Notes under the pieces: generated by a model
The model's database searches: none
What the model saw: the letters and a program-made list of their open reading frames with translations, nothing else
What the model was told of the DNA's origin: nothing
Made by a program: the position numbers and the translations under genes
Part shown: positions 7,088 through 16,311 of the stretch, piece by piece
Position numbering within the stretch: position 1 is the stretch's first letter
How the letters are laid out: each line of letters begins with the position of its first letter
NCBI GenBank assembly: GCA_009746045.1
Contig: RPFO01001743.1
Span: 1 to 24,781, forward strand
DNA: 24,781 bases
Direction of reading: 5' to 3'
Source: Mesostigma viride
Taxonomy: Eukaryota; Streptophyta; Mesostigmatophyceae; Mesostigmatales; Mesostigmataceae

Positions 7088-8052
7088 CTAGCTGGGCATG
7101 CTGTCGTTGAAGGCAGCGTTCATGTCGGGGTTCTCCATGTCGAAGTCCACGCCGTAGACGTAGAAGCCCCTCTTACGGTGCATGGAGTTGCGTGGGTAGG
7201 TCTTTGTGACCTTCTCGAAGACCACGCGGATGCGGAACTCGGAGAACACGTGCTTGTAGTAGTCATCATCGAGCGTCGCCTTGAGACGCCTGTCGCGCCC
7301 CATCAGCCACTCCTGGTACTTGCGCTGGAAGATCTCCCACGGCACGTAGAGCTCGTCGCCCCTCTCCACCCACGACACGGTGGTCAGGAAGGTCATGAGG
7401 GGGTTGGTGGACTGCTGCGACTCGTTCCTCCACGCGTGGAACTCGGGGGGGAGGATCTCGTGCACCTCCCTCGCGCCCAGCTTCTGCGTGAACGCGCGGA
7501 AGGCGCGGTTGCCCTTGACGATGATCAGGCCCATGTCACGCTCGATCTTCTTGTCCATCATGGTGTCCTGCCCCTGCGGCTTCTTGTCGAACGGGAAGAT
7601 GATGAGCCGGCGAAACACGGCGCCAGCGTTGTCGCCCTTCCAGAAGGCGCGGTTGCCGGCAGCCAGGAAAGGCGCCTTCCACACGGCCGACACCGCGTCC
7701 TTGTGCTTGCGCGCCATGTTAAGGCGCTCCCCGCTGACCAGCGAGAGGAACTCGGACTGGGAGAGCGAGAACGACTCGTTCAGCTCGTAGCTGTATATGG
7801 CGAACTTGTCCAGGTGCTGCGACAGGCCGAACACCGACTCGATGTTGTTGGACACCACGCCCGCGTCTTCGCCGTACAGCAACTCGACGATCTTCACGAG
7901 CGTGGACTTGCCCGAGCCGGCTATTCCCTTGAAGTAAGCCATGACGTCGTTGCCGGACAGCTCCTTGGTGTCGTACAGCATCCTGCCCACGCACAGCGCC
8001 CAGTAGGCGTTGACAACGAGGGGTCCGAACTCCTGGTCGTCCAGGATCTTGT
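7088..8052 (-). pseudogene. D5-type SF3 helicase, C-terminal part, separated from its N terminus by a retrotransposon
   Basis: The ATPase half of a poxvirus D5-like primase-helicase. From the insertion point the frame enters at ILDDQEFGP, then shows the Walker A motif GIAGSGKST (about 7902-7928), an SF3 Walker B region in YSYELNES, the sensor region PFLAAGNRAFWKGD, and the arginine-containing AVFRRLIIFPF, followed by a C-terminal domain with WEIFQRKYQEWLMG. It stops at TAG 7088. Upstream of 8052 the open frame continues into LTR sequence, which is not part of the gene. On its own this half has no natural start. Counting the target duplication once, it is in frame with the fragment at 10793-12034 (about 733 residues in total), so the gene was intact when the element inserted. 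Confidence 0.9.
8048..8052. repeat. Target-site duplication, left copy (CTTGT)
   Basis: CTTGT directly precedes the left LTR and is repeated directly after the right LTR at 10793-10797. A 5-bp duplication is standard for LTR retrotransposon integrases. Confidence 0.95.
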
Positions 8053-8727
8053 TGTCAGCCGTAGTGGGCCAAGGCAGTCCCGGCACTAGTTTTTTTTTTT
8101 TCTGGCTGTCAGTTAGCCGAATTAGTGGGATGACAATAATGGACTTAATCCATGTGATGCCAAAAGGAATTCGCGCTTCGCGCACGACTTGGACGTTCCG
8201 GCGCTGCCTAGGAGGCACTGTGGCTTTGTCCCAGTACGCCCACGTTGCGTCACTTGTAGCTTGTCATGATAGCGCCGCGCCATTTATTTGTTGGGCGCCG
8301 ACACTTGTGTCTCAATGCCTGTATGTGCAAGCACATGTGGACTTGTCTTATGGAATTCTATGCTAGTGCCATAAGTTTGTATGGCGCATGAGAATGATGT
8401 CATGCACCGAGCAAGATCAGAGCCCATGTATGGGTGGTCAGATGTGGACTCTATGGTGACCACAGTTAGTGCCATAAACTGGTAGGAATCTTGTGGTCAA
8501 TGGGTAGAGCTTTATGTCACATAAGCGCCGCCACACCTAGATCGTCAGATCTTGATCTAACGGTTAAAGTTGCAGGCGCTTGCATGCTGAATGAAGTGAA
8601 AAGTGTTGTCCATACACTTTCTCTCTCTCTCTTCTTGTCTTTTGACTTGGCTATGGAATATTGATAATGAAAATGTAATCAAGCAATATTGATCGGAACT
8701 TTCCTCCGACTACCTGTATTTGTAACA
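8053..8727 (+). repeat. Left LTR (675 bp)
   Basis: Starts TGTCAGCCGTAG and ends GTATTTGTAACA. It has a T12-13 run near 8090 and a CT-dinucleotide run near 8625. Visually identical to the right LTR, implying a recent insertion. Confidence 0.95.
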
Positions 8728-8740
8728 TGGTATCGGCAAG
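8728..8740 (+). other. Putative primer-binding site, initiator-Met tRNA-like
   Basis: TGGTATCGGCAAG directly follows the LTR end. The first seven bases match the usual plant iMet primer site TGGTATCAGAGC; later bases diverge, so priming would rest on a short match. Confidence 0.7.
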
Positions 8741-10110
8741 GATCGTGAGGAATCTTTGGGCTCGAAGTCATGCTTTGGCCCGAGCATATTCCCTTCTTTT
8801 TCGCGAGCTCACGGCTCGGAGTATAAGCGCCTGATTTCTCGAGATGGACGTAACTTTCTTGTTTGACGTCCGTTTGGGGCGTTCTTGGGTTCGTTGAAAC
8901 CAGTTTTTTATGGCGATTTCAACGACGTCAAGCTTGTGGAGAATGGAGCTTTTTCCTGTCCGTTCTTGTTGTAAACGTCTCTCTCACGGAGCGGGTTTGC
9001 TGGCGCAGATTGGTTTGCGCGTTTTGCTGTGGTCGTCGCGTTTCTACACGAAATCTGGCGTTCAAGGCGTCGTTGGAAAGCCCAAGATTTGACGGTTCTT
9101 ATGAGCTATCGCACTTTGCTGGTTTTCGAGTATTGTTGAAAATCTGCTCGATCGCAGTCGAGGGGTCTGTACAGCCGCGATGCGGCGTGTTCTTCAATTT
9201 GCTGAGTCTTTGAAGGTTGGGGCACTCGAGACTTTTTTGTGGCGAGATCCTGTTTTGCCAGTCTAGCTACCTGGCTAAATAGGGGATCACTTATGGGTGC
9301 TGGCCCTGTGTTGTTCAAGGGCAAATGTGCAGACTTGATATGATTTACCTTTTTGGAACTGTAAAGCGGTGGTCAGCAAAGGGGGACGCCCTGATTACGA
9401 CCAGCTTTGTTTTGTATTCGTGAACGGGGCGAGCCTTTCAATTGGCAAAAGGCGCCTTCATTGATGGCTTGGAGAAAGGGCTGATTTATATTTCGCGAAG
9501 ACTTGGGGGCCCTGCAAGCAAATATGTTTTTGAGGCACGAGGCGCTAGCTCTACGTTTGTGTAGGAGCGAGACCTATCGTGCAAGGAGGCCCGTCGGGGG
9601 ATTCACTGGCGTTGGGTGGATCCTGCTTGTTCTTTTTGTGAGCAAGGGGCGCTATTTGTCACTATTTGTACCTGTTTGAAGCTGACTCGGGGTGTCAGTG
9701 TTTAAAGCTAATCAAACGTATTAGTGATTTTTAAAGCTGGTCTTGTGTACCAGTACTTCCTTGCCCCTGTATTCTTTAAGGGGGGGGTAGGTGGTTGATG
9801 GCCATGTCTTTCTGTGACTATCAGGAGCAAGGGGGGAGGGGTGCGTGTTTCCAGGCTCTTTCCTAGCTAGCCACCCTCATGCCCGACGGTTGTCTTTCCT
9901 GTGGTTCAGCACCCAAGCCCAAGGGGGGTGATGACGGGAAGGCTCACGCCACACGAGAGGAGACGTTATTGCTCCTCTACCTGGTTTTTGTGTTCTACAC
10001 TGTGGGAAATGTTAGTGGCGACTAGCCCTATTGTCCTTGTGTGTGGTGCGTTGCTCCAGGGTCACCTGGCCACCATGTTTGTGTGAGACATTGTTTCCAG
10101 CTTGTCCCAC
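8741..10110. other. Retroelement interior, no coding capacity found
   Basis: About 1.37 kb with lower GC than the viral genes and only short open frames (the longest about 116 codons at 8863-9213, without an ATG start). None shows the Cys-knuckle, DTG protease, DDE integrase or YxDD polymerase motifs. A G8-rich patch near 9780-9788 and another near 9920 are the only notable local features. I read it as non-coding packaging and replication sequence of a non-autonomous element. Confidence 0.75.
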
Positions 10111-10117
10111 TAAGGGG
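10111..10117 (+). other. Putative polypurine tract
   Basis: TAAGGGG immediately precedes the right LTR (TGTCAG at 10118), the position where plus-strand synthesis is primed. It is short but correctly placed. Confidence 0.6.
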
Positions 10118-10792
10118 TGTCAGCCGTAGTGGGCCAAGGCAGTCCCGGCACTAGTTTTTTTTTTTTCTGGCTGTCAGTTAGCCGAATTAGTGGGATGACA
10201 ATAATGGACTTAATCCATGTGATGCCAAAAGGAATTCGCGCTTCGCGCACGACTTGGACGTTCCGGCGCTGCCTAGGAGGCACTGTGGCTTTGTCCCAGT
10301 ACGCCCACGTTGCGTCACTTGTAGCTTGTCATGATAGCGCCGCGCCATTTATTTGTTGGGCGCCGACACTTGTGTCTCAATGCCTGTATGTGCAAGCACA
10401 TGTGGACTTGTCTTATGGAATTCTATGCTAGTGCCATAAGTTTGTATGGCGCATGAGAATGATGTCATGCACCGAGCAAGATCAGAGCCCATGTATGGGT
10501 GGTCAGATGTGGACTCTATGGTGACCACAGTTAGTGCCATAAACTGGTAGGAATCTTGTGGTCAATGGGTAGAGCTTTATGTCACATAAGCGCCGCCACA
10601 CCTAGATCGTCAGATCTTGATCTAACGGTTAAAGTTGCAGGCGCTTGCATGCTGAATGAAGTGAAAAGTGTTGTCCATACACTTTCTCTCTCTCTCTTCT
10701 TGTCTTTTGACTTGGCTATGGAATATTGATAATGAAAATGTAATCAAGCAATATTGATCGGAACTTTCCTCCGACTACCTGTATTTGTAACA
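10118..10792 (+). repeat. Right LTR (675 bp)
   Basis: Same start, end and length as the left LTR, with no difference found by eye. It is followed by the second CTTGT at 10793-10797. Confidence 0.95.
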
Positions 10793-10797
10793 CTTGT
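10793..10797. repeat. Target-site duplication, right copy (CTTGT)
   Basis: Second copy of the CTTGT found at 8048-8052. It belongs to helicase coding sequence and appears once in the pre-insertion gene. Confidence 0.95.
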
Positions 10798-12034
10798 GCA
10801 CCGGCTCGACCGCGATGTCCTGCCACCCCCCCGTCTCGTAGTCACCCTTGAACTGGTCGTCCTCGAACAGGTCCAGCGGCAGGGTGATGTCGGGGAAGTA
10901 CCTGCACGCGCCCACATCGTCCGACAGGTCCTCGGCCGGGTACGGATAGAAACAGTCGTCGTCCGCCTTGTATATCCCGTTATTGAACGCGAATACGTGG
11001 CGGTCGCGCGGTCGGACGGGGAAGTCGCACGTGGACGAGCAGCTGATGACCTCGATGACCTTCTTGCGCGTGCCGGCCTCGCGCGTGGCCATCCTCCACA
11101 GGACGGGTTCCTGCATGTCCGTCTCCTTCGCCACCCACTCGGTGACGGTGGTGAATCGCTCCCAGTAGTGTGTGTCGTGCCCTTCGGCGGTCTTGACGCG
11201 CCTGTAGACCCCCTCGTCCCCATCCGGACCTCTGCGCACCCCTGCCACATACCACTTGTTGGTGAGGATCACGAGCAGCTTCTGGAAATCGTTGATCTCT
11301 CCGCAGCCGCCGCTGAGCCGCACCATCATCTTCACGAGCTGCTCGCGCACCTTCGGAGATACGCGTGTCTCCATGATGCTGCAGATGCCCTCCCTCATGG
11401 TGAAAATGCGGGCACTTGCGTTGTACATCACCTCCATCATGGAGAAGTCCTGCACCTCCTCCATCCTGGCCACGACGGCGTGCAGCCTCGAAATAGCGGC
11501 CGTCATGCGCTTGTTGAGACGCTCGTAGACCCCCTCCACGTCCTGGCAGTGGTATGCGGTGTCCAGGCACTCGGACAGCTTAAATCTGAGGTCATCCTCC
11601 TCCTCCATGGCTTCGGGGGCGGGGTTGTAAAGTCCAAAAACGTCACTCAAAATGTCCGCGGGGTGCGCATCCACCACTCCAGTCTTCACCATGCGTGCAA
11701 AATCGAGGCAGCGCGCAGTGTCGTATCTCGCGACCTCCGTGATGAACCCTACCACGCTCTCTTCGTCTGCCAGGAGCCCCCTGAACTCCCGCATTGAAAA
11801 GGCGGGCTGGTCGGGTGCATCGGACGCCTGCCCCCCGCGCTGTGAGTTTTCATGGGGAATGCTGGAATGCCCAGGGGATCCTGGCTGAGAGTGCGTATCT
11901 CCGCCATTTTCGGACTCTTCGCCGACCCTCCTTCGTTTGTTTCCATTGTCTGAATCCATAAATCGGACAGCCCCCTGAGCGTGTGTTGCATGCACTTGTG
12001 GATGGGTGGGGGTGTGTCTTGTCTCATTCTCCAT
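10793..12034 (-). pseudogene. D5-type SF3 helicase, N-terminal part, truncated by the retrotransposon
   Basis: 414 codons from ATG 12034 to the insertion point; in place, translation would run six more codons into the LTR and stop. The first 70 residues are low-complexity and polar. About 70-250 is helical (VYERLNKRMTAAISRLHA). The region RHVFAFNNGIYKADDDCFYPY (about residues 358-378) matches the D5_N-type motif that precedes the helicase in large DNA viruses, with an Asn-Gly-Ile-Tyr core. No AEP primase motif is evident, so this version may be a helicase without primase. A second in-frame ATG lies near 11959. Upstream is the AGATCT-rich island shared with the divergent gene at 12450. Confidence 0.85.
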
Positions 12035-12059
12035 TCATTCTCCATACATATACAACACA

Positions 12060-12325
12060 AATTTCTGCAGATCTAGTCGAACAACCGGCGACAGGGCCTT
12101 GCTGACGTGTCACCCGCGGATCTCGACCAAGATCTCTGGGTGTGTGGCTGAAGATCCGCGGGAAGATCTCAGATCTTACACGTCACCCCCTGAAAAGATC
12201 TTGCTGACTCGCCATATGCGTCAGAGATCTCTGTCCAGTTACAGATCTCTGACTCATCGTACGGCCAGCTGAGATCTCGCCAAGATCTGTGTGACTAGAC
12301 AACTGGCATGGATCTAGATCTCTTG
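12060..12325. repeat. AGATCT-rich intergenic island between divergent genes
   Basis: Ten AGATCT hexamers lie in 12069-12321, with several CGGATCT and AAGATCC variants. They are dispersed without a fixed period, unlike the 1377-1560 array, with short inverted arrangements such as GAAGATCTCAGATCTT. The 415-bp space 12035-12449 holds no convincing gene. It contains this island, then a purine-rich stretch (12360-12410) before the gene at 12450. It lies where both divergent genes must start, so a regulatory or origin role is possible. Confidence 0.85.
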
Positions 12326-12449
12326 CGGCGTCATCCGTCGGTTACGCCACACATGCACTTTCAAAAAAGGGGCAAGGGTAAAAGGCATTGTCACAGTCAA
12401 AAAAGACACACAATCCGCCATAGCCCCCTCCCAGTCGCCTGTTTTTCTC

Positions 12450-13430
12450 ATGGATTCCGAGATAAGGGTCCATTTCGAGGAGTGCTTTTTGCTGCAGTAC
12501 GATGATGGTCTGTATTATTATTACAGGCTGAACCCTGAACTGGATGGCAAGGGCTTCCAGGTGGACACGCGTGCTACCGTGCGGGTCCGCAAGTCGGATC
12601 TAAAGTTTAACGGCCCCGAGCTCATGCACTCTCTTTCTAACGGCACCAAGCCCTTCAAGGACTTTTTGGGAGACGAACGCGTGCTCCGTTACATAAGAAA
12701 GGTGGGGGGGAGCGGGGACCCCAACGCTTTTTACAACGTTAACATCAACGGCACAACACACAAGGTGTCCAGAAATGTTATGGATGTGTGTGACTGCCTG
12801 GGAATCTCCACACCTCCAGTGTGGATACACGCTCTGCTGGCCCAGAAGCTCGGTGAATGGGTGGAGCCGATGTGCCTGGTGTTCGCCATGAATTTGGTGG
12901 AGAAGATCGCGTGCGATAACAAGCAGAAGGTGCTCGACGACCCTCTCGGATCCCTTGCTTACCAGAACGGTTTCGAGAAGACAGAAGACAAGGCTGTTGT
13001 GGAGGCGTCCGACGGCACCACCTATCGCCTGCCAACGGGGGCGGGTGGGAGCGCGCGCAAGAGGGCGGCCAAGGAGGCATTCCAGGCACACACGGGCGAG
13101 TCGGTCAGCAACAAGGTGCAGTGCACTGACCTGGAAAGTGTGCGCGCGGAGCTGCAGATGAACGAGATGAGACGCATGTCGGACATCAACATCAGGCAGA
13201 TGGAGCGCACGGCATTGTACCACCTGACATGCGTGGAGAGCGAGACGCGCCTCAAGCGTTTCAGGCACATGCTGGACATGATCAGGGTGTTCTACGAGTC
13301 CGAGGACAGCCCCGGTCCCATTTGCATGGATGATGACGAGGCAGCCCGCTGCAACGTCCTTTTCAAGAACGTGTTCTTTGAGGCATTCTCTGCGGGGGAG
13401 ACCTTCGTGGCAAGTTCTCAGATGCACTGA
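12450..13430 (+). CDS. Hypothetical protein of 326 residues
   Basis: Starts at ATG 12450, behind an A-rich leader. Visible features: an acidic/aromatic N terminus (CFLLQYDDGLYYYYRLNPEL), a central region with WIHALLAQKLGEWVEP and CLVFAMNLVEKIAC that could be helical, and a basic Gly/Ala patch (TGAGGSARKRAAKEAF, about residue 198-213). A long helical segment with SDINIRQMERTALYHLTC follows. The middle part (fold starting VSRNVMDVCDCLG through KLGEWVEPM) is loosely like a KilA-N or other viral DNA-binding module, but I cannot confirm it. No lesions; codon use resembles its neighbours. An AGATCT follows the stop at 13438. Confidence 0.7.
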   Translation: MDSEIRVHFEECFLLQYDDGLYYYYRLNPELDGKGFQVDTRATVRVRKSDLKFNGPELMHSLSNGTKPFKDFLGDERVLRYIRKVGGSGDPNAFYNVNINGTTHKVSRNVMDVCDCLGISTPPVWIHALLAQKLGEWVEPMCLVFAMNLVEKIACDNKQKVLDDPLGSLAYQNGFEKTEDKAVVEASDGTTYRLPTGAGGSARKRAAKEAFQAHTGESVSNKVQCTDLESVRAELQMNEMRRMSDINIRQMERTALYHLTCVESETRLKRFRHMLDMIRVFYESEDSPGPICMDDDEAARCNVLFKNVFFEAFSAGETFVASSQMH

Positions 13431-13486
13431 ACAGTTCAGATCTCGGTAATAATTTTAACATTGTTGTGTATTGTATAATACCAATC

Positions 13487-13807
13487 ATGGACTCAATGGT
13501 TGCTCAAGACGCACTGTCCTCAGCCACATCCATATTCTCAACACTCGTCCCGTTCGTCCTTCTCACAGACTTCCCGACGGACGTCCCACTCGTAAAGTCT
13601 ATCATTGTGTTTGCGGGCGCTTACAGAGCCGTACCTAAAATCGATGTATCTATCTTGATAACGGGGTTGTACTTCCTCGCGCAGGCCATTTTGCCAGACA
13701 TTAAGAACAAACTAGTTCCCGCGGTGAACACTAACACAGGGGCGGCAGGACAGCCGGGAGCATCACATGGCAACGTTCAGCGACCTCCCGCCCGAGCTGG
13801 TAGATAA
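13487..13807 (+). CDS. Small hydrophobic membrane protein
   Basis: A 106-residue protein from ATG 13487, behind a very AT-rich leader (13446-13486). Hydrophobic stretches at about residues 10-28 (SSATSIFSTLVPFVLL) and 55-73 (VSILITGLYFLAQAIL) suggest two membrane segments or membrane-associated helices with a short loop; the tail is Ala/Gly/Arg-rich. Its last 41 bases overlap the start of the F-box gene in another frame. Probably a virion or membrane protein; family not recognised. Confidence 0.58.
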   Translation: MDSMVAQDALSSATSIFSTLVPFVLLTDFPTDVPLVKSIIVFAGAYRAVPKIDVSILITGLYFLAQAILPDIKNKLVPAVNTNTGAAGQPGASHGNVQRPPARAGR

Positions 13808-14721
13808 GATATTCAGTTCCTTGCCCGCTGCGGACGTGTGCAGGTCCCGGGTGTCCAACGAGACCAACCAGGTGTTCAAGGATTACTTCTCAGGGGTTCA
13901 CTTTTTGACACAGGTGCCAAACGACCCGCGATTCGACGTACCGGACGACGGCGTGATGTCCGTGCTCGGACAGGTAACCAGTTACCTGAAGGTGTATGGG
14001 ATCAAGAGCGTCTTGCAGTGCATGCGCAAGGTGGAAAACAGGTATTACACCATCCAGGGGATGGAGGAGACGTACATCCGGTACGTGCTAGAGGCGGTCA
14101 ACCACCTGTTCCCTCGTACGCCTACGGGTGAGCGCATCACGATCGGCACCGCGCACGACGTTTACTCCATCCCCGCCAGCCTCGAGGATGCCGGTCATCG
14201 GCGAGTGTCCAGGGAGGCGGCGGATGGTCTCAAGAAACTGCAGGAGGTGTTGTGGGGGGCGTCAGAGAACCGCGTGGGTACGCGGCCGGCACGCGTTCGT
14301 ACATAACTCCCGACGATCACAAGCAGTACGCCCACATGAACGCGTGGCTGCCGTCCCTCGACGGCGGCGGCAAGCGCGTGTGTTTTGCATCGACAGCATG
14401 CACAGGATGTGGGGCGTCGTCCCGTCTCGGTCGTTCATTTGCCTCAAGGACATCGCGGTGATGGTGGACAGGCGGGGTGAGGCGTACGTGACCCAGGCAT
14501 GGAACGACGCGTTCGACCTGGAGCTGACGTACTTCAACACCGACCCGATTCTCGCCATGTCGCGGTGGACGCCCGCCAACCGTTGTTTGTTCTGCAATCG
14601 CTGGCTGAATAGGCCATTCGACTGGTTCAGGCGAAGCGGCAGCGGGTGTCGCAGCAGGTACGCGAGGGGCATCGACCGTTTCAGCAACACCAGGCCTGCC
14701 TTGGTGGAGGTCGACATTTGA
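13767..14721 (+). CDS. F-box protein, broken by two frameshifts
   Basis: Starts at ATG 13767 with an N-terminal F-box (LPPELVDKIFSSLPAADVC, residues 7-25), the module that docks substrate adaptors onto Skp1/Cullin ubiquitin ligases. Frame 1 continues to about 14250 (REAADGLKKLQEVLW). Frame 2 carries SYITPDDHKQYAHMNAWLP (about 14294-14350). Frame 3 carries the rest (SFICLKDIAVMVDRRGEAY, AWNDAFDLELTYFNTDP, CLFCNRWLNRPFDWF) to TGA 14721. Frame 1 to 2 coincides with the G6 run 14254-14259 and frame 2 to 3 with TTTT near 14381-14384. Each would be fixed by one extra base. The intact product would be about 318 residues with a putative C-terminal Cys motif. Capture of host ubiquitin ligases is inference. 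Confidence 0.68.
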
Positions 14722-14737
14722 CTCGTGCGGTCGAAGG

Positions 14738-15449
14738 ATGCGTAAATATATGTGTGCCTACAGTGTGGTAATGTATCGTTTCATGAAAACGGGGGTGGTG
14801 GGGCCTTACCCAACCTACGACATCAGCGAGACGGCAAAGGGCACGGTCGACGCGCTCATCTGCAACCTGCTTTCAGTCGCTTGCGAACGAGCGGGGCAGT
14901 TCGTATTGCACAATGCCGAGCAGGTGCGCGACAAACACGTGGTCGGCATCCTCCACGCGGCCTTGTTGGCGGAGACCATCACGTACATGGAGCGCCCGTC
15001 GCTGGAGGACGAGGTGGCGGCGGTCAAACAGATTATTGACATGGGTGACCTGATGGAGGAAGACGAGTTTGACGAGGAGGAGGAGGAGGAGTCCAGCGAC
15101 GAAGAGGAGGAAGAGGAAGGAGAGGGGGATGGAACGGAGGAAGAGGATGGAGAGGAGAGGAGGCGAGGAAGAAGAGGAGGAAGAAGAGGGCGATGGGATG
15201 GAGGAGGACGACGGCATAGAGACGGACGCGCACGGCCTCCCCATGCCCACTTGCAAGTGCTCGCCGTGTGCCGACATGGTGACGGCGCACGTGCGGTGGG
15301 AGTTGTGGGAGCCGTCCGACCCGTTGCTGATAAACCTAAAAAGGAGCATACCTAAAATTGGAGCCACCGCGTTCGTTTCTATACTCGACAGCTCTTCCGA
15401 GGAGGAGGAGGAATCTGACGAGGATGATGAGGACAATGTTGAATGTTAA
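14738..15449 (+). CDS. H2B-like histone-fold protein with acidic tract, frame change in the GA-rich region
   Basis: From ATG 14738, 16 bp after the F-box gene. Residues about 5-75 follow the H2B histone-fold layout: helix 1 with AYSVVMYRFMKTG, loop ending YDIS, long helix 2 starting ETAKGTVDALICNLL, loop, then helix 3 with HVVGILHAALLAE. A long Glu/Asp/Gly tract follows (about 15056-15225). There the frame changes by one, and the continuing frame encodes TCKCSPCADMVTAHVRWELW and a second acidic tail, ending at TAA 15449. The original would be about 236 residues. The Cys-rich WxxW segment after a histone fold recalls proteins of algal and amoebal giant viruses. Viral chromatin packaging or regulation is inference. 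Confidence 0.66.
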
Positions 15450-15459
15450 ACACTCTTAA

Positions 15460-16202
15460 TTAATCATTTATCGATAAAGTGCACGTCTCGCTTTCGGCGC
15501 ACCCGCACTGACACGGGAGCGGGAAAAACGATTTGCCCTGTTCGCACAGGTTCCATCGCAGCATGTTGTTATCATTGCACGTGGTCCACATGCCCATTTT
15601 CTTGCGCACGTTGTTTATTAGGTTGATGCACGGGTACACACCGAAGGGGCACGTCTCCTCGTGCTCCTTTATGGCCGCGAGGGGCAGCGTGATCCTGCAT
15701 CCGTCGTTCTCTAGAAAGTATTTGCACGGGAAGTAGCGGCACTCGCTCTTGTGGACGCCGACGTCCTTACGGTACACCATCTCCGTGCACCCGTACGCGC
15801 GGTTGGGACAGGCCAGCTTCTTGAATCCGCACGTGGCCGCGTGGGTGCGCAGATTGGCGTGCGTGCCCGTCGCAGGACACCCGTTAGGGGAGTAATGGCA
15901 TTTCCTCAGGAGATCGCACGTCATGGAGCCGACCTTCACGTTGGGGCGGAACAGGTAGCGGTGCCAGGCCCCCCTGCACAGTATGCACCTGCCCGACACG
16001 GACGCGGACGGCCCCCCCTGTCCTTCTGTTTCGCTATGAGCTGCTTCATGCACGGGGATCTGCACACCATGGCCTCGCACTTGCCCTCCTGCACCCGCGT
16101 GTTGCACTCTATAACGACGGGGTCGATCAGGGCGTTCAGACAGATCGAGCAGTTAAGGTCCTCGGGACTGACCACGATCTTCTGCCCGTCCACCAAGTCC
16201 AT
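15460..16202 (-). CDS. RING plus TRAF-type zinc-finger protein, frameshifted at a G/C7 run
   Basis: One gene in two frames. From ATG 16202 the first frame encodes a RING-like start (LNCSICLNALIDPVV, then EGKCEAMVCRSPCM). After the C7 run at 16012-16018 (G7 in the gene) the frame one base earlier continues with GRCILCRGAWHRYLF, closing the RING, and then gives TRAF/SIAH-like fingers: CHYSPNGCPATGTHANLRTH, then CPNRAYGCTEMVYRKDVG and CRYFPCKYF, and ends at 15460. About 247 residues when joined. RING/TRAF proteins are E3 ubiquitin ligases or signalling adaptors. The RING lacks an obvious His at the usual place, so activity is uncertain. It is convergent with the histone-fold gene, 10 bp apart. 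Confidence 0.72.
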
Positions 16203-16311
16203 GGCGTCCGCGGAGTCCGCGCCCCAGGACGAAATGTACCTGATCCCCTATTGGGGTGGCGTGATCAACGCGTATGGGAGCTTCCTGGACCACCCGGAAC
16301 TAGGTGCCGAG

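Larger units (their letters stand above)
8053..10792 (+). mobile_element. Non-autonomous LTR retrotransposon inserted in the helicase gene
   Basis: A 2,740-bp element: LTR 675 bp, interior 1,390 bp, LTR 675 bp. The LTRs begin TGTCAG and end GTAACA (TG...CA), are equal in length and look identical base for base, and are flanked by the 5-bp duplication CTTGT. A tRNA-iMet-like primer site follows the left LTR, and a short purine tract precedes the right one, setting the orientation as +, antisense to the helicase. No gag, protease, integrase or reverse transcriptase motif appears in any frame of the interior, so it must have moved in trans. It is larger than typical TRIM elements and smaller than LARDs. 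The LTR contains a GATCTTGATCTAACGG-like stretch and a (CT)n tract typical of land-plant LTRs. Confidence 0.95.

Noticed and set aside
6987-7091. A 34-codon + strand frame (MDAPMGCVRAHTRF) beyond the helicase stop
   Set aside because: Too short, overlaps the helicase end, and low-complexity alternating CG DNA could give it by chance.
6971-8089. Long + strand frame opposite the helicase
   Set aside because: Shadow of the - strand gene: His/Val/Leu-rich composition from GC-rich codons and no motif.
8053-8218. Apparent N-terminal extension of the helicase C-terminal frame
   Set aside because: These codons are LTR sequence, including a Lys run from the T-rich tract. The real gene portion starts at the insertion point.
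12006-12505. Short + frames across the AGATCT island
   Set aside because: Low-complexity composition and no family motif; treated as intergenic.
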